Part shown: positions 43,114-56,940 of the stretch, piece after piece
Numbering within the stretch: position 1 is the stretch's first letter
How the letters are laid out: each line of letters opens with the position of its first letter
Source: Laburnicola sp. R22_1
Lineage: Eukaryota > Ascomycota > Dothideomycetes > Pleosporales > Didymosphaeriaceae
Length of the DNA stretch: 64,000 bases
NCBI GenBank assembly: GCA_014281115.1
Contig: JACONQ010000001.1
Span: forward strand, 2,790,001 to 2,854,000
Direction: 5' to 3'
Notes under the pieces: generated by a model
Database searches by the model: none
Seen by the model: the letters and a program-made list of their open reading frames with translations, nothing else
Told to the model about the DNA's origin: nothing
Made by a program: the position numbers and the translations under genes

Positions 43114-45236
43114 CAGTAGGGTGACACAAAAAAAGCGCCTAGTAAAAAGATACCTTTTTAAAAGTTATATAACTAAGTGAGTTTTAATACTATGTAAATA
43201 AAAAGTATACTGTTTTAAAGAGGAAATATAGGAGATTAAGATTAGGTACTAGTTACGTTCTTACTAAGCAGGGTCCTTAAGGTATCTATCTCTAAACTTA
43301 GTGTTTTTAAAAAGTCAATTTTTAAGGCGTTATGACTTTTTTATTTAGTATGCTACTAGGCTAATGTTATTACTAGCTATTCTAGGCCTAGTGTAGATTA
43401 CGTAAGCAAAATTTCGGAGTACTTATATAACTTAATTAAGAAATTATTTAAGGTTAAAAAATTACGTAATTTTAAAAGTTAATTAAATCACGTGATTTAT
43501 TACTAAGATTATAGTATAATATAATATCTTTTGTCTAGTAAATATTCTCTTTTGTATTTCCTCGAATGGAGCCAAAATTGTCAAAACTCGAAAGTCAAGT
43601 TTCTTTACTTAAAAAAGTAAATACTTCTAATTCTACTATTGCTACTACTCTTAATAAGCCTCTACAATCTATTAAGACTTCTATTAGACGTATTAATAAG
43701 AAAAATAAGGGAGATAACTTATTAAAAGGGGTAAAACAAGGGAGAGTAACTAAGGTTACTTCTAGGGAAAAAAGAGTTATTAATAGGGATTTAACTAAAA
43801 GCCCTAAGAAGACAAATAAGAGGCTATTAGAAGAGAATAGTTTGGCTTTACTAAGAGGACGTTACAGAGAGTTTTAAAAGGAGAAGACTATTCTTTTAAC
43901 GTCTCTAAGAAAAAGGCCTATTTAACTAAAGAAAGAGCTACAAGAAGAGAATTCTGGGCTAAAGAGATAGTTAAGGAGCTAGAAAATATTAACTTTGCTA
44001 AAGTTATATTTTCTGACGAGTCTACTATCCAAAGGGGGCATGGTAATAGGCAAGAATATATAAGAAAAAGGGAGGAATCGAAAATTGGGCCTGAACAACG
44101 CAAAAACCGAACAACTAGAAAGTTATTAATTTCTTTTAAATTCTAGAATTATAGCGCCCTTTTTTCTCTATAATTAGACTATTTTACTTTTTTTATATCT
44201 TTTTTTTGAGCTAGTACTAATTCACTAAAAGCGCGAGATATTTCTATCTCAGTCTGGGGCTGTATTTGGATAGGAGGACGTTCTAAACTAGTGTTTTTAA
44301 GGGACCCTATTAAAACTAGGACCTTTAATAACACTAGATATATACAGGAGTGTTTAAATCCTGTCTTAAAACCTCTTTTAAAAAGAGGTAAGTAAAGTAT
44401 CCCTTTTTCTTCTTTTTTCTTTTTTCTTTTAATATATATAATATATATATATATATATATTATATTTTTATAATCTTATTCTTTATACTAATTATAACTA
44501 GGCTGGAAATTTCAACAGGATAATTCGAAGATCCACGAAACTCCACAGGTGAAAAGGTAGTTTTCTAGGAATAAAGTCTTTGTTTTTGGGCATCCACCCT
44601 ATTCACCAGACTTAAATCCTATAGAAAACGTTTGGAGTCTATTAAAAGATAGGCTAAGAAAAAGAAATAGGGCTTCTTTAGGCTTTGGCACTAGTAAATC
44701 TAGTGTAGAAGCCTTTAAAAGAGCTATACAAGAGGAGTGGGATTTAATTCCACAGGAGGCTATAGATTATTGTATACTATCTTTGCCTAAGCGTTATAAT
44801 GACGTTATAGAGGCTAAAGGATGGTATACTAAGTACTAGTTATATATTATTTACTAGTTCTATCTAATTGTTTAATTTTAATTAATTTTTATCTTTTTCC
44901 TTATAATTATTATTTCTATGAATAAACCTATAATAAAAATTGAGTTATATAGTTCTTATGGACTAAAATATAATATATATAAGTTATAGAATTGTATCTA
45001 CGTAGAAAAAAAAGTTATATAGGGTCAAAGTTTTAAGAAAAAGTTTCCTTAACTTTACTAAGATACCTCTAGTTAGCGCTGATTACTAAGCTCTTACTAA
45101 TCTTCTATACCAAATTCCCTAAACCCTCTCCTTAAAACGGTATACTTTTTGTTTACATAGTATTAAAACTCACCTAGTTATATAACTTTTAAAAAGGTAA
45201 CTTTTTACTAGGCGCTTTTTTTGTGTTACCCTACTG
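43114..45236 (+). mobile_element. Tc1/mariner-type DNA transposon, 2123 bp
   Basis: The terminal inverted repeats are ~105 bp and nearly identical. The left starts CAGTAGGGTGACACAAAAAA and the right ends TTTTTTGTGTTACCCTACTG. They are flanked by a TA target duplication (43112-43113 and 45237-45238). A DDE transposase lies inside. Two 16-bp palindromes lie upstream of its start (43458-43473 and 43484-43499). The element is less stop-ridden than the neighbouring gypsy copy, so it is younger or less mutated. Confidence 0.9.
43566..44839 (+). pseudogene. Tc1/mariner transposase (broken)
   Basis: This is a cut-and-paste transposase. The N-terminal helix-turn-helix part is open from MEPKLSKLESQVSLLKK to 43877. 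A one-base frameshift near 43850 moves the frame to LQRVLKGEDYSF. The catalytic triad is visible: FSDEST, then QQDNSKIH, then PDLNPIENVW (DD34E type). An AT-repeat intron (44388-44501, GTAAGT...ACTAG) separates the first two motifs; another probable intron lies around 44125-44225. A TAG near 44555 interrupts the last part, which ends at 44839. Not functional as read. Confidence 0.82.
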
Positions 45237-45373
45237 TATAGTATTACTACTTTATTAATATATATACTTTTTAGCTAGAGTTTTATAGGTATAAGGGTAA
45301 GGCATATTAACTCTTTAAGTATATATAAATTTAATATAGTAAAGATAGTAAAGTAGAGGATATAATAGATAAG

Positions 45374-45578
45374 TGTCACTAATCTAATATGCGACTCCCT
45401 CGCTTACGTTATATTACCCTTTTAGAACTAGCGTAATAATAAGTAAGGTCCTAAGTAAGGCTATATATATAGCCTGCCTACGTACCTATCTTATATAAGT
45501 GTCGCTACTATTTTATATTTAGATTCTAACTACTAGTTATTTTATATATATTATAATAACTCCCATAGTGTTTTTACA
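45374..45578 (+). repeat. Left LTR of the gypsy element
   Basis: It begins TGTCACTAATC and ends TTTTTACA. It is alignable along its length with 54380-54582. Differences are mostly C/T and G/A, as expected from RIP. Confidence 0.8.
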
Positions 45579-46119
45579 CTATAGTAGCAATTATTAAACT
45601 ATAGTTTAACTATCTAAAATTTAGTCTATCTCTAGGGCGTTACTAATAATAACACCTATTAACTAATATAGTAGGTAGGCCCTTTGCGTCCTTAAGTACT
45701 CTATATATTAGGAGTATAAATGCCTTCTCTAAAGCGTTACTAATATAACTAATAGCAATAATAACGCTTACCTATAGGTTACCTATTAATAATAGGTGTA
45801 GTAGGAGATAAAGGATAGCTGCTGCCTTATTTATAGCAGCAAGTAGGTTACGTCTTATAAGATATTAGCCCCCTAGTACTACTATAGTCCCTAGAAGAAT
45901 AACTTACTTATAAGTAATATAGCTCTCTATAACAACCTATAAGCTTACTAAGCTTTATATATAATAACTACTAAGGCAATTGTAAAAGTAGCTTACTAAT
46001 AAGCAAATCTAGTTATTATAATAACTATAAGTCTAGCTTACTTAAATAATCCACTTATAACTATTTATTAAACTTATTATAAGTTATTATAAAGTATAGT
46101 AATATCTCTAACTATAACG

Positions 46120-46345
46120 TCTCCTCTATTACTTATAATATATAGGACCTCTATAATAATAGTAAATAGTTACAATATATAGAATCTCTATAATAATAGT
46201 AAATAGTTATAATATATAGAATCTCTATAATAATAGCAAATAGTTGCAATATATAGAACCTTTATAATAATAGTAAATAGTAATATATAGAACCTCTATA
46301 ATACTAGCAAATAGTAATAATATATAGAACCTTTATAATAATAGT
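46120..46345 (+). repeat. Tandem repeat, ~37-bp unit
   Basis: Units of ATATATAGAAYCTYTATAAT then AATAGTAAATAGTTATA repeat about six times with small changes, inside the gypsy element after the left LTR. Confidence 0.7.
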
Positions 46346-46966
46346 AGATAACTTATAGCCTAAGGCATAGTTATAAGTTAAGTTAGTAAGATCTACGCCT
46401 CTAGTAAATTGCTCTAGTGTAGTATAGTAGCAACCTTAGTCCTTAGGCGCGCTTGCTTTATATAGTTAAAAGTCTTATCTACTTTAGCAAAAGCCTAGAA
46501 AGTCTAATATTATTATATAAAGCTTCGAAGTTTTATACCTTATATAGGCCCTATATTTTATAGTTGTGTATAGGCTATAGTCGCTACGCCTTATATAAAA
46601 TTATCTACTACAACTAACTATAATACTCTACTATACTTATAGCTTATAATTTTAATCCTTAACTTCTAATTTAAATTATACACTTACTAAAAGATAAACC
46701 TATTATATATAGTAGACAAGATAGCGAGACTAAGCTACAATAATAATAATAATAATACTAGTTTCTATAAGAAACCCTATAACTTTGCTACTACTACGTC
46801 TTAGCTAGAGGTCCTAACTTAGTAGAGTACTACTTAGGGTACTCTGCCTATAAACTAGAATAAGTTAGATAATAACTTATTAGAGATAGAGTAATAACGT
46901 AATAAGCGCAAAGTTACTTTTAAAAAGGGACTTTTTAACCTAAAGATTATAATAAGGCTTTTACAG

Positions 46967-47107
<141 letters not shown>

Positions 47108-48029
47108 GCTAACCTTTTAATAAAAGTAACCCTTTTATTAATATATCTAATTAACTAACTACAACATATGACTAATAAGATTGTGCTAGTTTACTACCTA
47201 CTAATCTTCCTAAGTATATATATTTTACTAATATTACTAATACTAATAGCAAGGTACTAGATTATAAACTCTATATTAGCGTTACTAGTATAAAAAATAG
47301 TTTAAAGCTAGACAAAGTTAAGGTTTAAGAATATATATAGTTTGTTAACACTATTAACTAGAAATCTAAGTTCTAGTAAGCTATTATTATATTACTATTA
47401 ATAACTATACAGCAAATTACTAACAAATTAGAAGATAATTAGACTAAGCTTTAAGAGTTTAAATAACTTAAGGCTAGTTATAAGGTATTAGAGTAATAGT
47501 TTATAACAAAATTAAAATAAATTAAGACGTTAGAGAGTTATATATTATTATATAAGGACTCTCTTAAAATAGCGGAACAAGATAATATCTAGCTATAGGC
47601 ATATTATAAGTTATTAAAGAAGGACTTTATTACTTTTAGAAAATCTAAGATGTTTACTATCTATTATATAGCTCTATAATAATAACTTAAAAAGCTCTAA
47701 GGTTAACTACTAGATAACTATGTCCCGCACAGTAACTATTAAGACTTAGAGAACTGTATCTTATAATTAATAGAAGCTAAGCACGCAATTTAATAGAAAT
47801 TAAATATAGCTTATATCTATATTACTAAGCTTAGGGGATAATAGCCTATATATATTGTATAGCGGAGTTAACCTTATAATACGCAATAGTATAGAGATCC
47901 TAATTAGCCTATCCTCTTTATTAAGCAACTCCCTAATATTAAAGTTTGCTATATTCTAGCGAATAATCTGTTACTTAATTATATATATATATCTCTTTCT
48001 TTAGATTTATATTATACTAGGCGCGCTAT

Positions 48030-48550
48030 CTTTAGTGTATACTTTTTAGCGACGGCGAGTACTTCTTTAGAAACGATGTTAATGCCCAGATAGATAGCAA
48101 AGCGTGAAGAAATAGTAATAGGAGGAAATTTATTAAGGACAATCTTAATATAGCAATAGAGTAATAGTGTATTTAGTATATATTACACTTATTCTACTAC
48201 TATAGGTATAGTAGTACATACCTATTAATATATTAACTTATATTATTTGTAATAATTAGGATAGTAGTTTATAACTTAGAATAGCAAAGAAGAAATAGCT
48301 TATAGTATAGCTGCGCTAAAGTCTTATCTCCCTTAAAGTTTTAAGTAGCCTCTTTGTAAAAATTTCACTTATAGGAGCAGCCCTACACTAAGACTACTAA
48401 GCTCGCTTAGCAGTTTAAATGCGCTTTTTTTATTATTACTTTTTTACGCCTTTTTTAATTACTAAGTAGGGGGCGCTGCTTTTTTTATTATATTATTTAA
48501 GATAAAAGCCTTTGTTATCCTACCCCTAGATAGATAAAATAATGCTATAC
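48030..48550 (+). mobile_element. Retroposon-like element R2, long copy nested in gypsy, 521 bp
   Basis: It is flanked by a perfect 14-bp direct repeat, ACTAGGCGCGCTAT (48016-48029 and 48551-48564). Its last ~110 bp are the RIP-mutated version of the short R2 copies at 28239, 31562 and 34530. The rest matches 56430-56830. A long perfect target duplication and copies sharing a fixed 3' end with variable 5' ends suit a non-LTR retroelement. Confidence 0.8.
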
Positions 48551-51500
48551 ACTAGGCGCGCTATTGGCTATATAAGTTATATATAATAATAAACCTATCT
48601 ACTACCTCCTTATAAAGTAATTCTATTACTAAAACTTATAGTAGATCCCTAATACTTACGCATTTAAATGCTTAAGGTAAATTCCTTCTTTAGTAAAGAC
48701 AAAGATAAGAATAACTATAAACGCTAGCGCATTATATTAATAGATAAATTATAGACTTTACCTACTAAGCAGCTATATATTATATATTTGCAAAGCTAAC
48801 TTAAGGGGTAGGCCTAGACTCTTATATACCTATATTTTATAATCGCTATAACTATAGCTAATATACCTAACCACTTTATTAAGATATATTTGTTAGAAAA
48901 TAAACTATTAGACGTCCAGAAAAAGATTATAGGCAATACCCTAGCCTAAGGTCCTAAAGAGACTCTTATAGACTAGCACGCGTAATTTATAGCAGTTATT
49001 AACTATCTTAGTATATCTAATTACCTACTAATAAATTAAGCCTGCTAACTTATACACAGTTATATTATTAACGCTACTAACGCATTATTTATACCTAAAG
49101 AATCTTTTGCATCTTATACAGACTAAATTTTATATATAGAGCGCCTTAACTATAACTCTACTATCGGTTATTTTAGTATATCTATAATAGTGCCTAGTTA
49201 TTTAAAAGCTTATTTAATAAATACTACTACTACTAGATCTAATACTATAATGTGTACTATATCTTTTACTCTACACATAAATAAGACTACTAGATATAAC
49301 ACTTATAGATATATGTTATAAGAATTAGATTTACTAGCTAAGACTAATACTTATTATAAATATAGAGTTGTGGGATATTAAGTAATAGACACTACTACTA
49401 GCTATTGCAATAATGCAATTACCCTAGTAAAGAATATTAAGTACTTCTGTATTATTCTCTTTAGCCCTATTAACTATAAAGATGCGCAACACGTCTACGC
49501 TATTTAAACTAATTCTAACTAACTATATAGTATCTATAGATATAATAGTTCGCGTAATAAGTTACTTAAGCATAAGATCTTTAATAAGGACAATATATAT
49601 TATAGTTAAGACTATAAGAATAATAATAAGTTATATTTTTAGTAGCTCTTAAGTAAAACTACGCAAATGAGCGATATTAACAACGTATATAAAGAAATCT
49701 TGCAATAGTATAATAAAAGATAAATAAGTTTAAACTAGATACTAAGCTTAGCTTTAATTTATAGCATATATAATAGATCTCTACTATCGCTATTAATATA
49801 GAGCCCTAACTAAATAAAGTTAAGTAGCTATAGTTTATATATTTTATTAATCTTACTATACCTTATAAATAGGCTAAGGCATATTAACTTACTAATATAA
49901 GAGCTAGTATAAGTTTTATTAGCCCTATATATATTAAGTAGCACTAATTAAGATTATATAATATTAATAACCTAATTATATTATATCTTGCTAATAGTAA
50001 GATAGTTAATAAGATTAGTTAAGCTATAAACCTTACTATATAGCATAGGACTTATACTAGCACAGCTATCTATTTTGTTACTAATATTAGGACTTTTAAT
50101 ATTATACTTAGTATAGGTTAGATATTTGCTTATAACCTATAACTAGGGTTATATAACTAGTCTATAATATTTAACGCTTACTACTATCTAGTTAATTACC
50201 TTAAAGATACTTTACCTAAGATAGTATACTATAATAAACCGCTAGCTAGCTTCTTATAACTTACGCTATAGGATAATATTAGTATTATTATAGGCAAGGC
50301 AGCTTATCTTATAGCAGTACACTATCTAGACCTAGTTACCTAGTTAGAACTTTATTACTAGAACTAGCTTAGTTGCCTACCTAATCCTACTAATAGTAAC
50401 TATAATACGTAAACCTTCTATACAACTATAGGTCTTGCTACTTATAATTAGATAGACTATAATAAGTTTATAAAGAAGTTAGTTAATAAGCTATAAATAA
50501 TAGATAAACTTAAATAGCTACTACTAGGTTGGCTATATAAAAAGTTTTAGTATTTTAATCTAAATAAGGCTAATAAGTTGCTTTTTACTATCCTAGTATT
50601 AACTATGCTATTAACCTAGTTAATAATAAAGCGCTATAACTGCACATCTATAGCCTTATACATTTAAAGATAATAGTAGTTAAGGAATATATTAATAAAA
50701 TAACTATAAAGGGCTTTATATAGATAAGTACGTCTTAGTACGCGTTACCTATTCTTATTATTAAAAAACTAGAGAGTAAATTATGCGTCTGCGTTAATTA
50801 CTACGCTATTAACGCTATTATAAAGCGTAATTATAATGCGCTACTATTATTAAAAGACACGCTAGCATAAATAAATAAGACTAAGTTTATATCTATTATA
50901 TATATTATTATAGGTTTTAATAATATACACATTAAGAAGAGTAATAAAGAAAAAATAGTGTTTTTAACCTACTATAGCCTATATAAATACACTATTATGC
51001 TATTTAGCCTTACTAGCGCCTCTAGCACTTTTTAGACTTATATTAATAAAACGCTGTAATAATACCTTAATAACTTCTATTTAGTATATCTAAACAATAT
51101 GCTTATATATAGTAAGACTAAGGAGGACTATATTAGATATATATAGACTATTATTAATAAGTTTGAATAAGTAGGTCTGTAGTAAAATATTAATAAGTGT
51201 TAGTTTAAGGTTAAGAAGGTTAAGTATCTTAGAATTATTCTAACAACTAAAGGCATTAAAATAGATTCTAAAAAGGTATAGGTAGTTTATAACTAGTAAC
51301 TACTATAATTACTTAAGAATATATAAGCCTTCTTAGGCTTTATAAACTTTTATTAATAGTTTATTAAGAGATTTAGCTAGATTGCTTACCTATTAACTAA
51401 TTTTATAAAAAGTAATGCACTAAAAGACTAGCCTATTAAACTAGAATCTTCTACTACAATTACGTTTAACACGCTTAAGTAAGTCTTTGTAATAGCATCT

Positions 51501-53910
51501 ATACTTATTTATTTTAACTTAAATAAGGAAACCTAGTTAGAGACTAATGCGTCTAACTTTATCACTATTGCTATCTTATTATAGAAAGATAATTACGATA
51601 TATTGCAGCCTATTATATACTTATTATATAAAATAAACCCTGCTAAGTGTAACTATAAGATTTATAATAAGGAGCTTTTAGCTATAGTATACGCGTTTAA
51701 GAAGTAAAAATCTAAACTCTTAGGTACCTAGAATTCTATTAATATTATTACTAATTATCTAGCCTTATAGTACTTTATAACTAGTAAGTGGCTTAACTAA
51801 TAATAAGTATAATAGGTAGAGTTTCTAGCTAAATTTAACTTCTATATTAGATATCGCCTAAATAAGTAAGGTATAAAACCTAACGCCTTAACACGCTATC
51901 TAGGTAACTTACCTAAAGGTAATAATAATACCTACTAATAATACTAAGTCTAGAGAGTCTTACGCCTAGAGATTTTTAAAGGTAAAGAGTTATATTATAT
52001 AGTTATTACTACTTATATATTATTAAATAAAAGTTATTACTTTAGTTTATAGCTTGCAGCTATATTATACTATATAGTTAAATTTACTACTACTAATAAT
52101 AATAATAATAATAATTCTATTACTGTAATCCTAATAGAAACTAAGAAGATAGCGTAACTACTTAAGGATATTAAGATAGTATACGCTACTAATAAGATAG
52201 TTTAGAATATTATTACTACTATTAGAACTAAGACCTAATATTTGCTAGAGAAGCTTCTTAAGTAAGGACTTAGAATTAAGGTTACTAGCTATTAGCTAAG
52301 CAAAGGGTTACTATATATTAAGAACTAACTATATATTCCTAATAATAAAGAGATCTATATGCGTATTTTTAAGTAAGCTTATAATAGTATTACTACTAGA
52401 TATATTAGTTATAAGGGTACTTATAAATATATTAGTTACTAGCATTACTAGCTATATATAACACATACTATTATCTACTATATTTACGCCTATATATTCT
52501 ATTACTATAGCAAGCTATACTATAATGCTAAGTATAGCTTATTGCACCTATTGCTAATTCTAAACTATTACTAGAAATTAATATTAATAGACTTTATTAT
52601 AATAATAGTAAGGTCTATGTAGCTATTATAGTTATTATAGACTAGCTTAATAAAAAGAAGAAATTTATCCCTATAGTTAAGATTATAGCTAAGATAGTTA
52701 TAAAAGCTTTTATTACCTATATCTAGCATAAGAAGAATTTTCTAGAGGACGTTATTAGTAACTATAGTTAATAGTTTATATTACACTTTTAAATTTTTTT
52801 ATAAATATTTAGTTATAAAGCTCTACCTATCTACTAGTTAGTACCCTAAGACTAATAGTTAAATTAAAGTTACTAATGCTATGCTTAAGAAGTACCTATG
52901 CGCATATGTTAACTACTAGTAAGATAACTAGACTCTATACCTACCTATAGCAGAATTTATTGCTAACTTATTAGTTAGCAAGTTAATAAGAGTTACACCT
53001 TTTATTACTACTAAGAGTTACTTACTATATAATAGTACTAAGCCTATATAGTTATATAATATTAAGTTAGTAAGTAAAGACACTACTACTAGTAAGCGCC
53101 TACTTATAGCACCTGCCTATATAGACTATTAACGCACAGATAACTTTATTAACTCTCTAATCTAATTACGCAATTTTCTATATAATAATTTATAATAGGC
53201 ATAAGCTAAGTAGGCTAAGTATACTAATATAAAATATATACTAGCACTATATTTTAAGGTTAGTAATAAGGTAATATTAGACGTACGCAACCTAAAGACT
53301 AAGAAACTTAGCTCTTTGCTTAACTATAAAAATAGAGAACCCTTTTATATTATATAAGTTATTAATAATATAGCCTATAAGCTTAACTTACCTAAGGAAA
53401 TAGGCTAATTATATAATATTTTCTACCTATAGCTACTATACCTATATAATAAGCAACTACTTAGCAGCTAGACGTATAATAAAAATAATATACTACTAAA
53501 TAAGTAGATAGATAAGGAGTATAAGATAAAGACTATATTTATCTACTAGTTAAATAAGTTAAAAAAGTTTCTTATGCGCTTAACTATAGTATTACAAAGT
53601 ATAAGATCTTATAGAATAGTTTTAAAGAGCCTATATAGAAGTCCTACTATAACTTACTTAATTGCCCTTAACTTCTTACTAGTTTCTATACTAAAAATCT
53701 AAAAAAGCCTACTATACTATATAACTCTAATAAGTTTATTATGCATTAGGATATTATTATATATCTTACTACTACCCTAGCTATAAACGCCTACCTAGAT
53801 ATTTTAGAGATAGATAGATATAGGTCTTAAGTTAGCAATAGATAGTAGTCTCCTTTGAAACCCTCCTAGTAGTAATTCTTTTAGATAGGTTAAGCGTACT
53901 AATTAATGTG

Positions 53911-54095
53911 ATAATAGTACTAATAATAATATTACTAATAATAGTGGTACTAATAATAATAGTACTTATAATAATAGTACTTATAATAATAGTACTAATA
54001 ATAATAGTACTAATAATAATAGTACTAATAATAATAGTACTAATAATAATAGTACTAATAATAATAGTACTAATAATAATAGTACTAATAACACA
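53911..54095 (+). repeat. 12-bp minisatellite (AATAATAGTACT)n
   Basis: About fifteen near-perfect units lie near the 3' end of the gypsy element. They give an artificial open frame of Ile/Val/Leu residues. Confidence 0.95.
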
Positions 54096-54164
54096 ATTCT
54101 AATAAATATTAATAATTTAGATTAAATCTATAATACTTTAAATAGATAGTTATAGTAATTTACA

Positions 54165-54325
54165 CTAAATTACTATAAGAATTATAATAATTAGAAATAA
54201 TATAAAATAGATTATAATAGAGCGTAATTATTTATAATAGAGTGTAATAGTTTATAATAGAGCGTAATAGTTTATAATAGAGTAGAATAAATTATAATAG
54301 AGCGTAATAGTTATATAGTAATATA
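54165..54325 (+). repeat. ~22-bp tandem repeat (TTATAATAGAGCGTAATAG)
   Basis: Five to six units with slight variation lie just upstream of the right LTR. Confidence 0.8.
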
Positions 54326-54379
54326 GGGTTAGAAGAATCTTAGTAGTACTAAAGTTACTGCTATAAAGAGGGGAAGTAG

Positions 54380-54582
54380 TGTTACTAATCTAAGGTGCGA
54401 CCCCCTTACTTATATTATATTACCCTTTTAGAACTAGCATAATAATAAGTAAGATTCTAAGTAAGACTATATATATAGCCTGCCTACGTACCTATCTTAC
54501 GTGGGTATTACTACTATCTTATATTTAGATTCTAACTACTAGTTATCTTATATACATTATAATAACCCCTATAGTGCCCTCA
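54380..54582 (+). repeat. Right LTR of the gypsy element
   Basis: It begins TGTTACTAATC and ends GCCCTCA. A polypurine tract lies directly upstream, supporting the orientation of the element. Confidence 0.8.
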
Positions 54583-55269
54583 TAGTAAGTATTACTAAGA
54601 AGTAGTTAAACCTATAGTGTAAACTTATAAGGAGCTATATTAGGAAAGTTTTTTTTAGAGAGGCTGCTTAACTATGCGTAGACGTGCGCAGATATGCGCA
54701 TACATACATATTTTTATATAAGTAATTTGCTAGCACAAAAATACTTAGAGATGCATAGACATATATAGACTTGCGTAGATATACACAAATAGTTTAAATA
54801 AGTCATTTCTTTAAAGCTTTATAACCTTTTTACTAGTAAAGCTATAATTTTAACTTTTTAATAGATTTATAGAGAAAATACTAGTCTTTAAATACTTAAT
54901 TTAAAAATACCTTTTTCATTACGTAATTAGTTAGTAATTAATAAAAAAACCTTTATTTTGCTAGTTATTATATGTATTACGTAATATTATTATATAAATA
55001 TATAGTACTAACAATATAGTATATAAAATTTTAAAAAGTTTTAATAAAAATAAAGTAGTTAAAAGGTTATTAAAGTATATACTTTTTAAAATAGTGTTCT
55101 TTGCTAAGCTACTAATTTTCGCCTAATCTAATTCTTTTAAATAATTATAAAACTATATTTTTTCTATTTTAAACCTATAAAATCTAGAATTTAGAGTTAG
55201 GTAGAAGTTCTATATAACACGCTAGTAATTAGTACTATTATATTAACTAGTAATTACTATTTAGTAAGA

Positions 55270-55800
55270 GACTTTAACTTTATACTTTAAGAAATCTTTT
55301 TTTAAAGTTTACTAAGCAGCTTACTAAGCTTTTTTAAATTCTAGCTAATTAAAGAGCTTTATTTACTAATTAATTAGTATTATTTTAATAGTATAGATGC
55401 TATAAGTGCCCTAGGTACCCTAGGTGCACTAGTAATATAGATGTGTATTCTTACGCAACCTTATGTAAGGGATCACTCAAGGCATCAAAGGTTGAAATCA
55501 AGAAGTTGATTTTACTAAGATATCGAGGTGGCGTATAAAGACTGTTAACAGCTGCCTTATATACCCACACGTAGCCGAGGCGCTAATGCCTAATCGGGTA
55601 AGGTTCCGGGGCTCGGCGGAACCTTCCGCCGGGCGCCCCGCACCTCAGGAATCCCTAACACCTTACGTATATATACGCTAAAAAAAGTAGTATTATAAGT
55701 ACGCTTAGAGCGCTTTTAGTGCGCAAAAGTATATAGAACTACCTAGGTGCTATAGGTACGCACGTACACTTAAAAAAAATTCTAATCTATAATACGCTAG
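55270..55800 (+). repeat. Dispersed repeat R3, copy A (interrupted by a solo LTR)
   Basis: The flanks TTTACTAAGCAGCTTACTAA, GTGCCCTAGGTACCCTAGGT and GCTAAAAAAAGTAGTATTA match copy B at 56941-57290. Copy B lacks the inserted LTR and so shows the empty site. Confidence 0.7.
55464..55660 (+). mobile_element. Solo LTR, 197 bp, not RIP-mutated
   Basis: It starts TGTAAGGGAT and ends ATCCCTAACA (TG...CA with inverted ends). It is flanked by an exact 5-bp target duplication CCTTA (55459-55463 and 55661-55665). It contains a TATA-like GCGTATAAAG and a GC-rich hairpin (GGTTCCGGGG region). Its normal GC content contrasts with the AT-rich DNA around it. Confidence 0.88.
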
Positions 55801-55979
55801 TAATTAATACTATTATATTAACTAGTAATTACTATATAGTAAAAGACTTTAACTTTATACTTTAAGGTCGGCTTACTAAATATCTTTTTTAATCCCTTTT
55901 TTAGTTTAAGGTTAAAGTAGATTAAAATAAAAGATTATTATATACTATATATAGCACCTAATTCTAATTAAAAACTAAC

Positions 55980-56940
55980 CTTAAATATTTAATAACGCGA
56001 TAATAATTCGAACTTTAAACTTACTCGCACCTTGTCTACGCCCTATAAGCTTCTAACCTATACTTATTACTATTACCATTGTTAGTTATCTACGCTCGCA
56101 CACTAAATAAGCTAACTTAATAGTAATAATAGCTAGAAGAATTTTATAAATCTATGTAACACTCTTATTACACTAGAGCTTATTAATAAAGACCTTATTA
56201 TCTTTCTTTTATATCCTCTACTAGAGGATTCTAGTACTAATAAGAAGTAATTACGTTTACTAAAGTAAAAATATAGTGCTACTATTCTTTATAAACTAGA
56301 CTAGCTACTAGCCTAACTAGTATATAAGGATAGCCTTATAAATAGTTAAGTATACCTATTTCTTACGCTAGATAAGTATTTTATAAATAGAATAGAACTC
56401 TAGCGTAGCTATATTAGTAATAGTAGCGCAAAACTATAGCGTGTACTCTTTAGTAATAGTAAGTACTTTTTTAGAAATAATATTAATGCCTAGATAGATA
56501 GTAGGGCGTAGAGTAATAGTAGGGGCTTTGTCTAAAATAATCTTAATAATATAGTAATAAAGCAATAAATATATATCTAGTATATATTACTCTTATTTTA
56601 CTTATAAGTATAGTAGTACATATCTATTAATATATTAACTTATATTATTTATAATAATTAGAATAGTAAAGAAAGAATAAATAACTATAGCGTTGCTACG
56701 CTAAAGTTTTATCTCTCCCCTAAAGTTCTAAGTAGCCTCTTTATAAAAACTTTGCATATAAAAGCTGCGCGCGCCAAGACTACTAAGCTCGCTTAGTAGT
56801 TTAAATACGCTTTTTTTATAATTATCTTTTTTACAATCTTTTTAATTACTAAGTAGAGGGCTCTGCTTTTTTTATTATATTATTTAAGATAAAAGCCTTT
56901 ATTATTCTACTCCTAGGTAGATAATTTAATAACATATACT
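55980..56940 (+). mobile_element. Degraded non-LTR-like fragment sharing its end with R2
   Basis: The last ~520 bp match the nested copy at 48030-48550, ending in the R2 tail (ATTACTAAGTAGAGGGCTCT to CTCCTAGGTAGATAATTTAA). About 450 bp upstream keep a stop-ridden frame, suggesting former coding sequence. The left edge is uncertain. No protein motif was recognised with confidence. Confidence 0.55.

Noticed and set aside
53908..54102. 64-residue Ile/Val/Leu open frame
   Set aside because: It is a translation of the 12-bp minisatellite.
54165..54325. Regular repeats that might suggest a CRISPR-like array
   Set aside because: Units are contiguous with no unique spacers, and the DNA is fungal nuclear; it is a plain tandem repeat.
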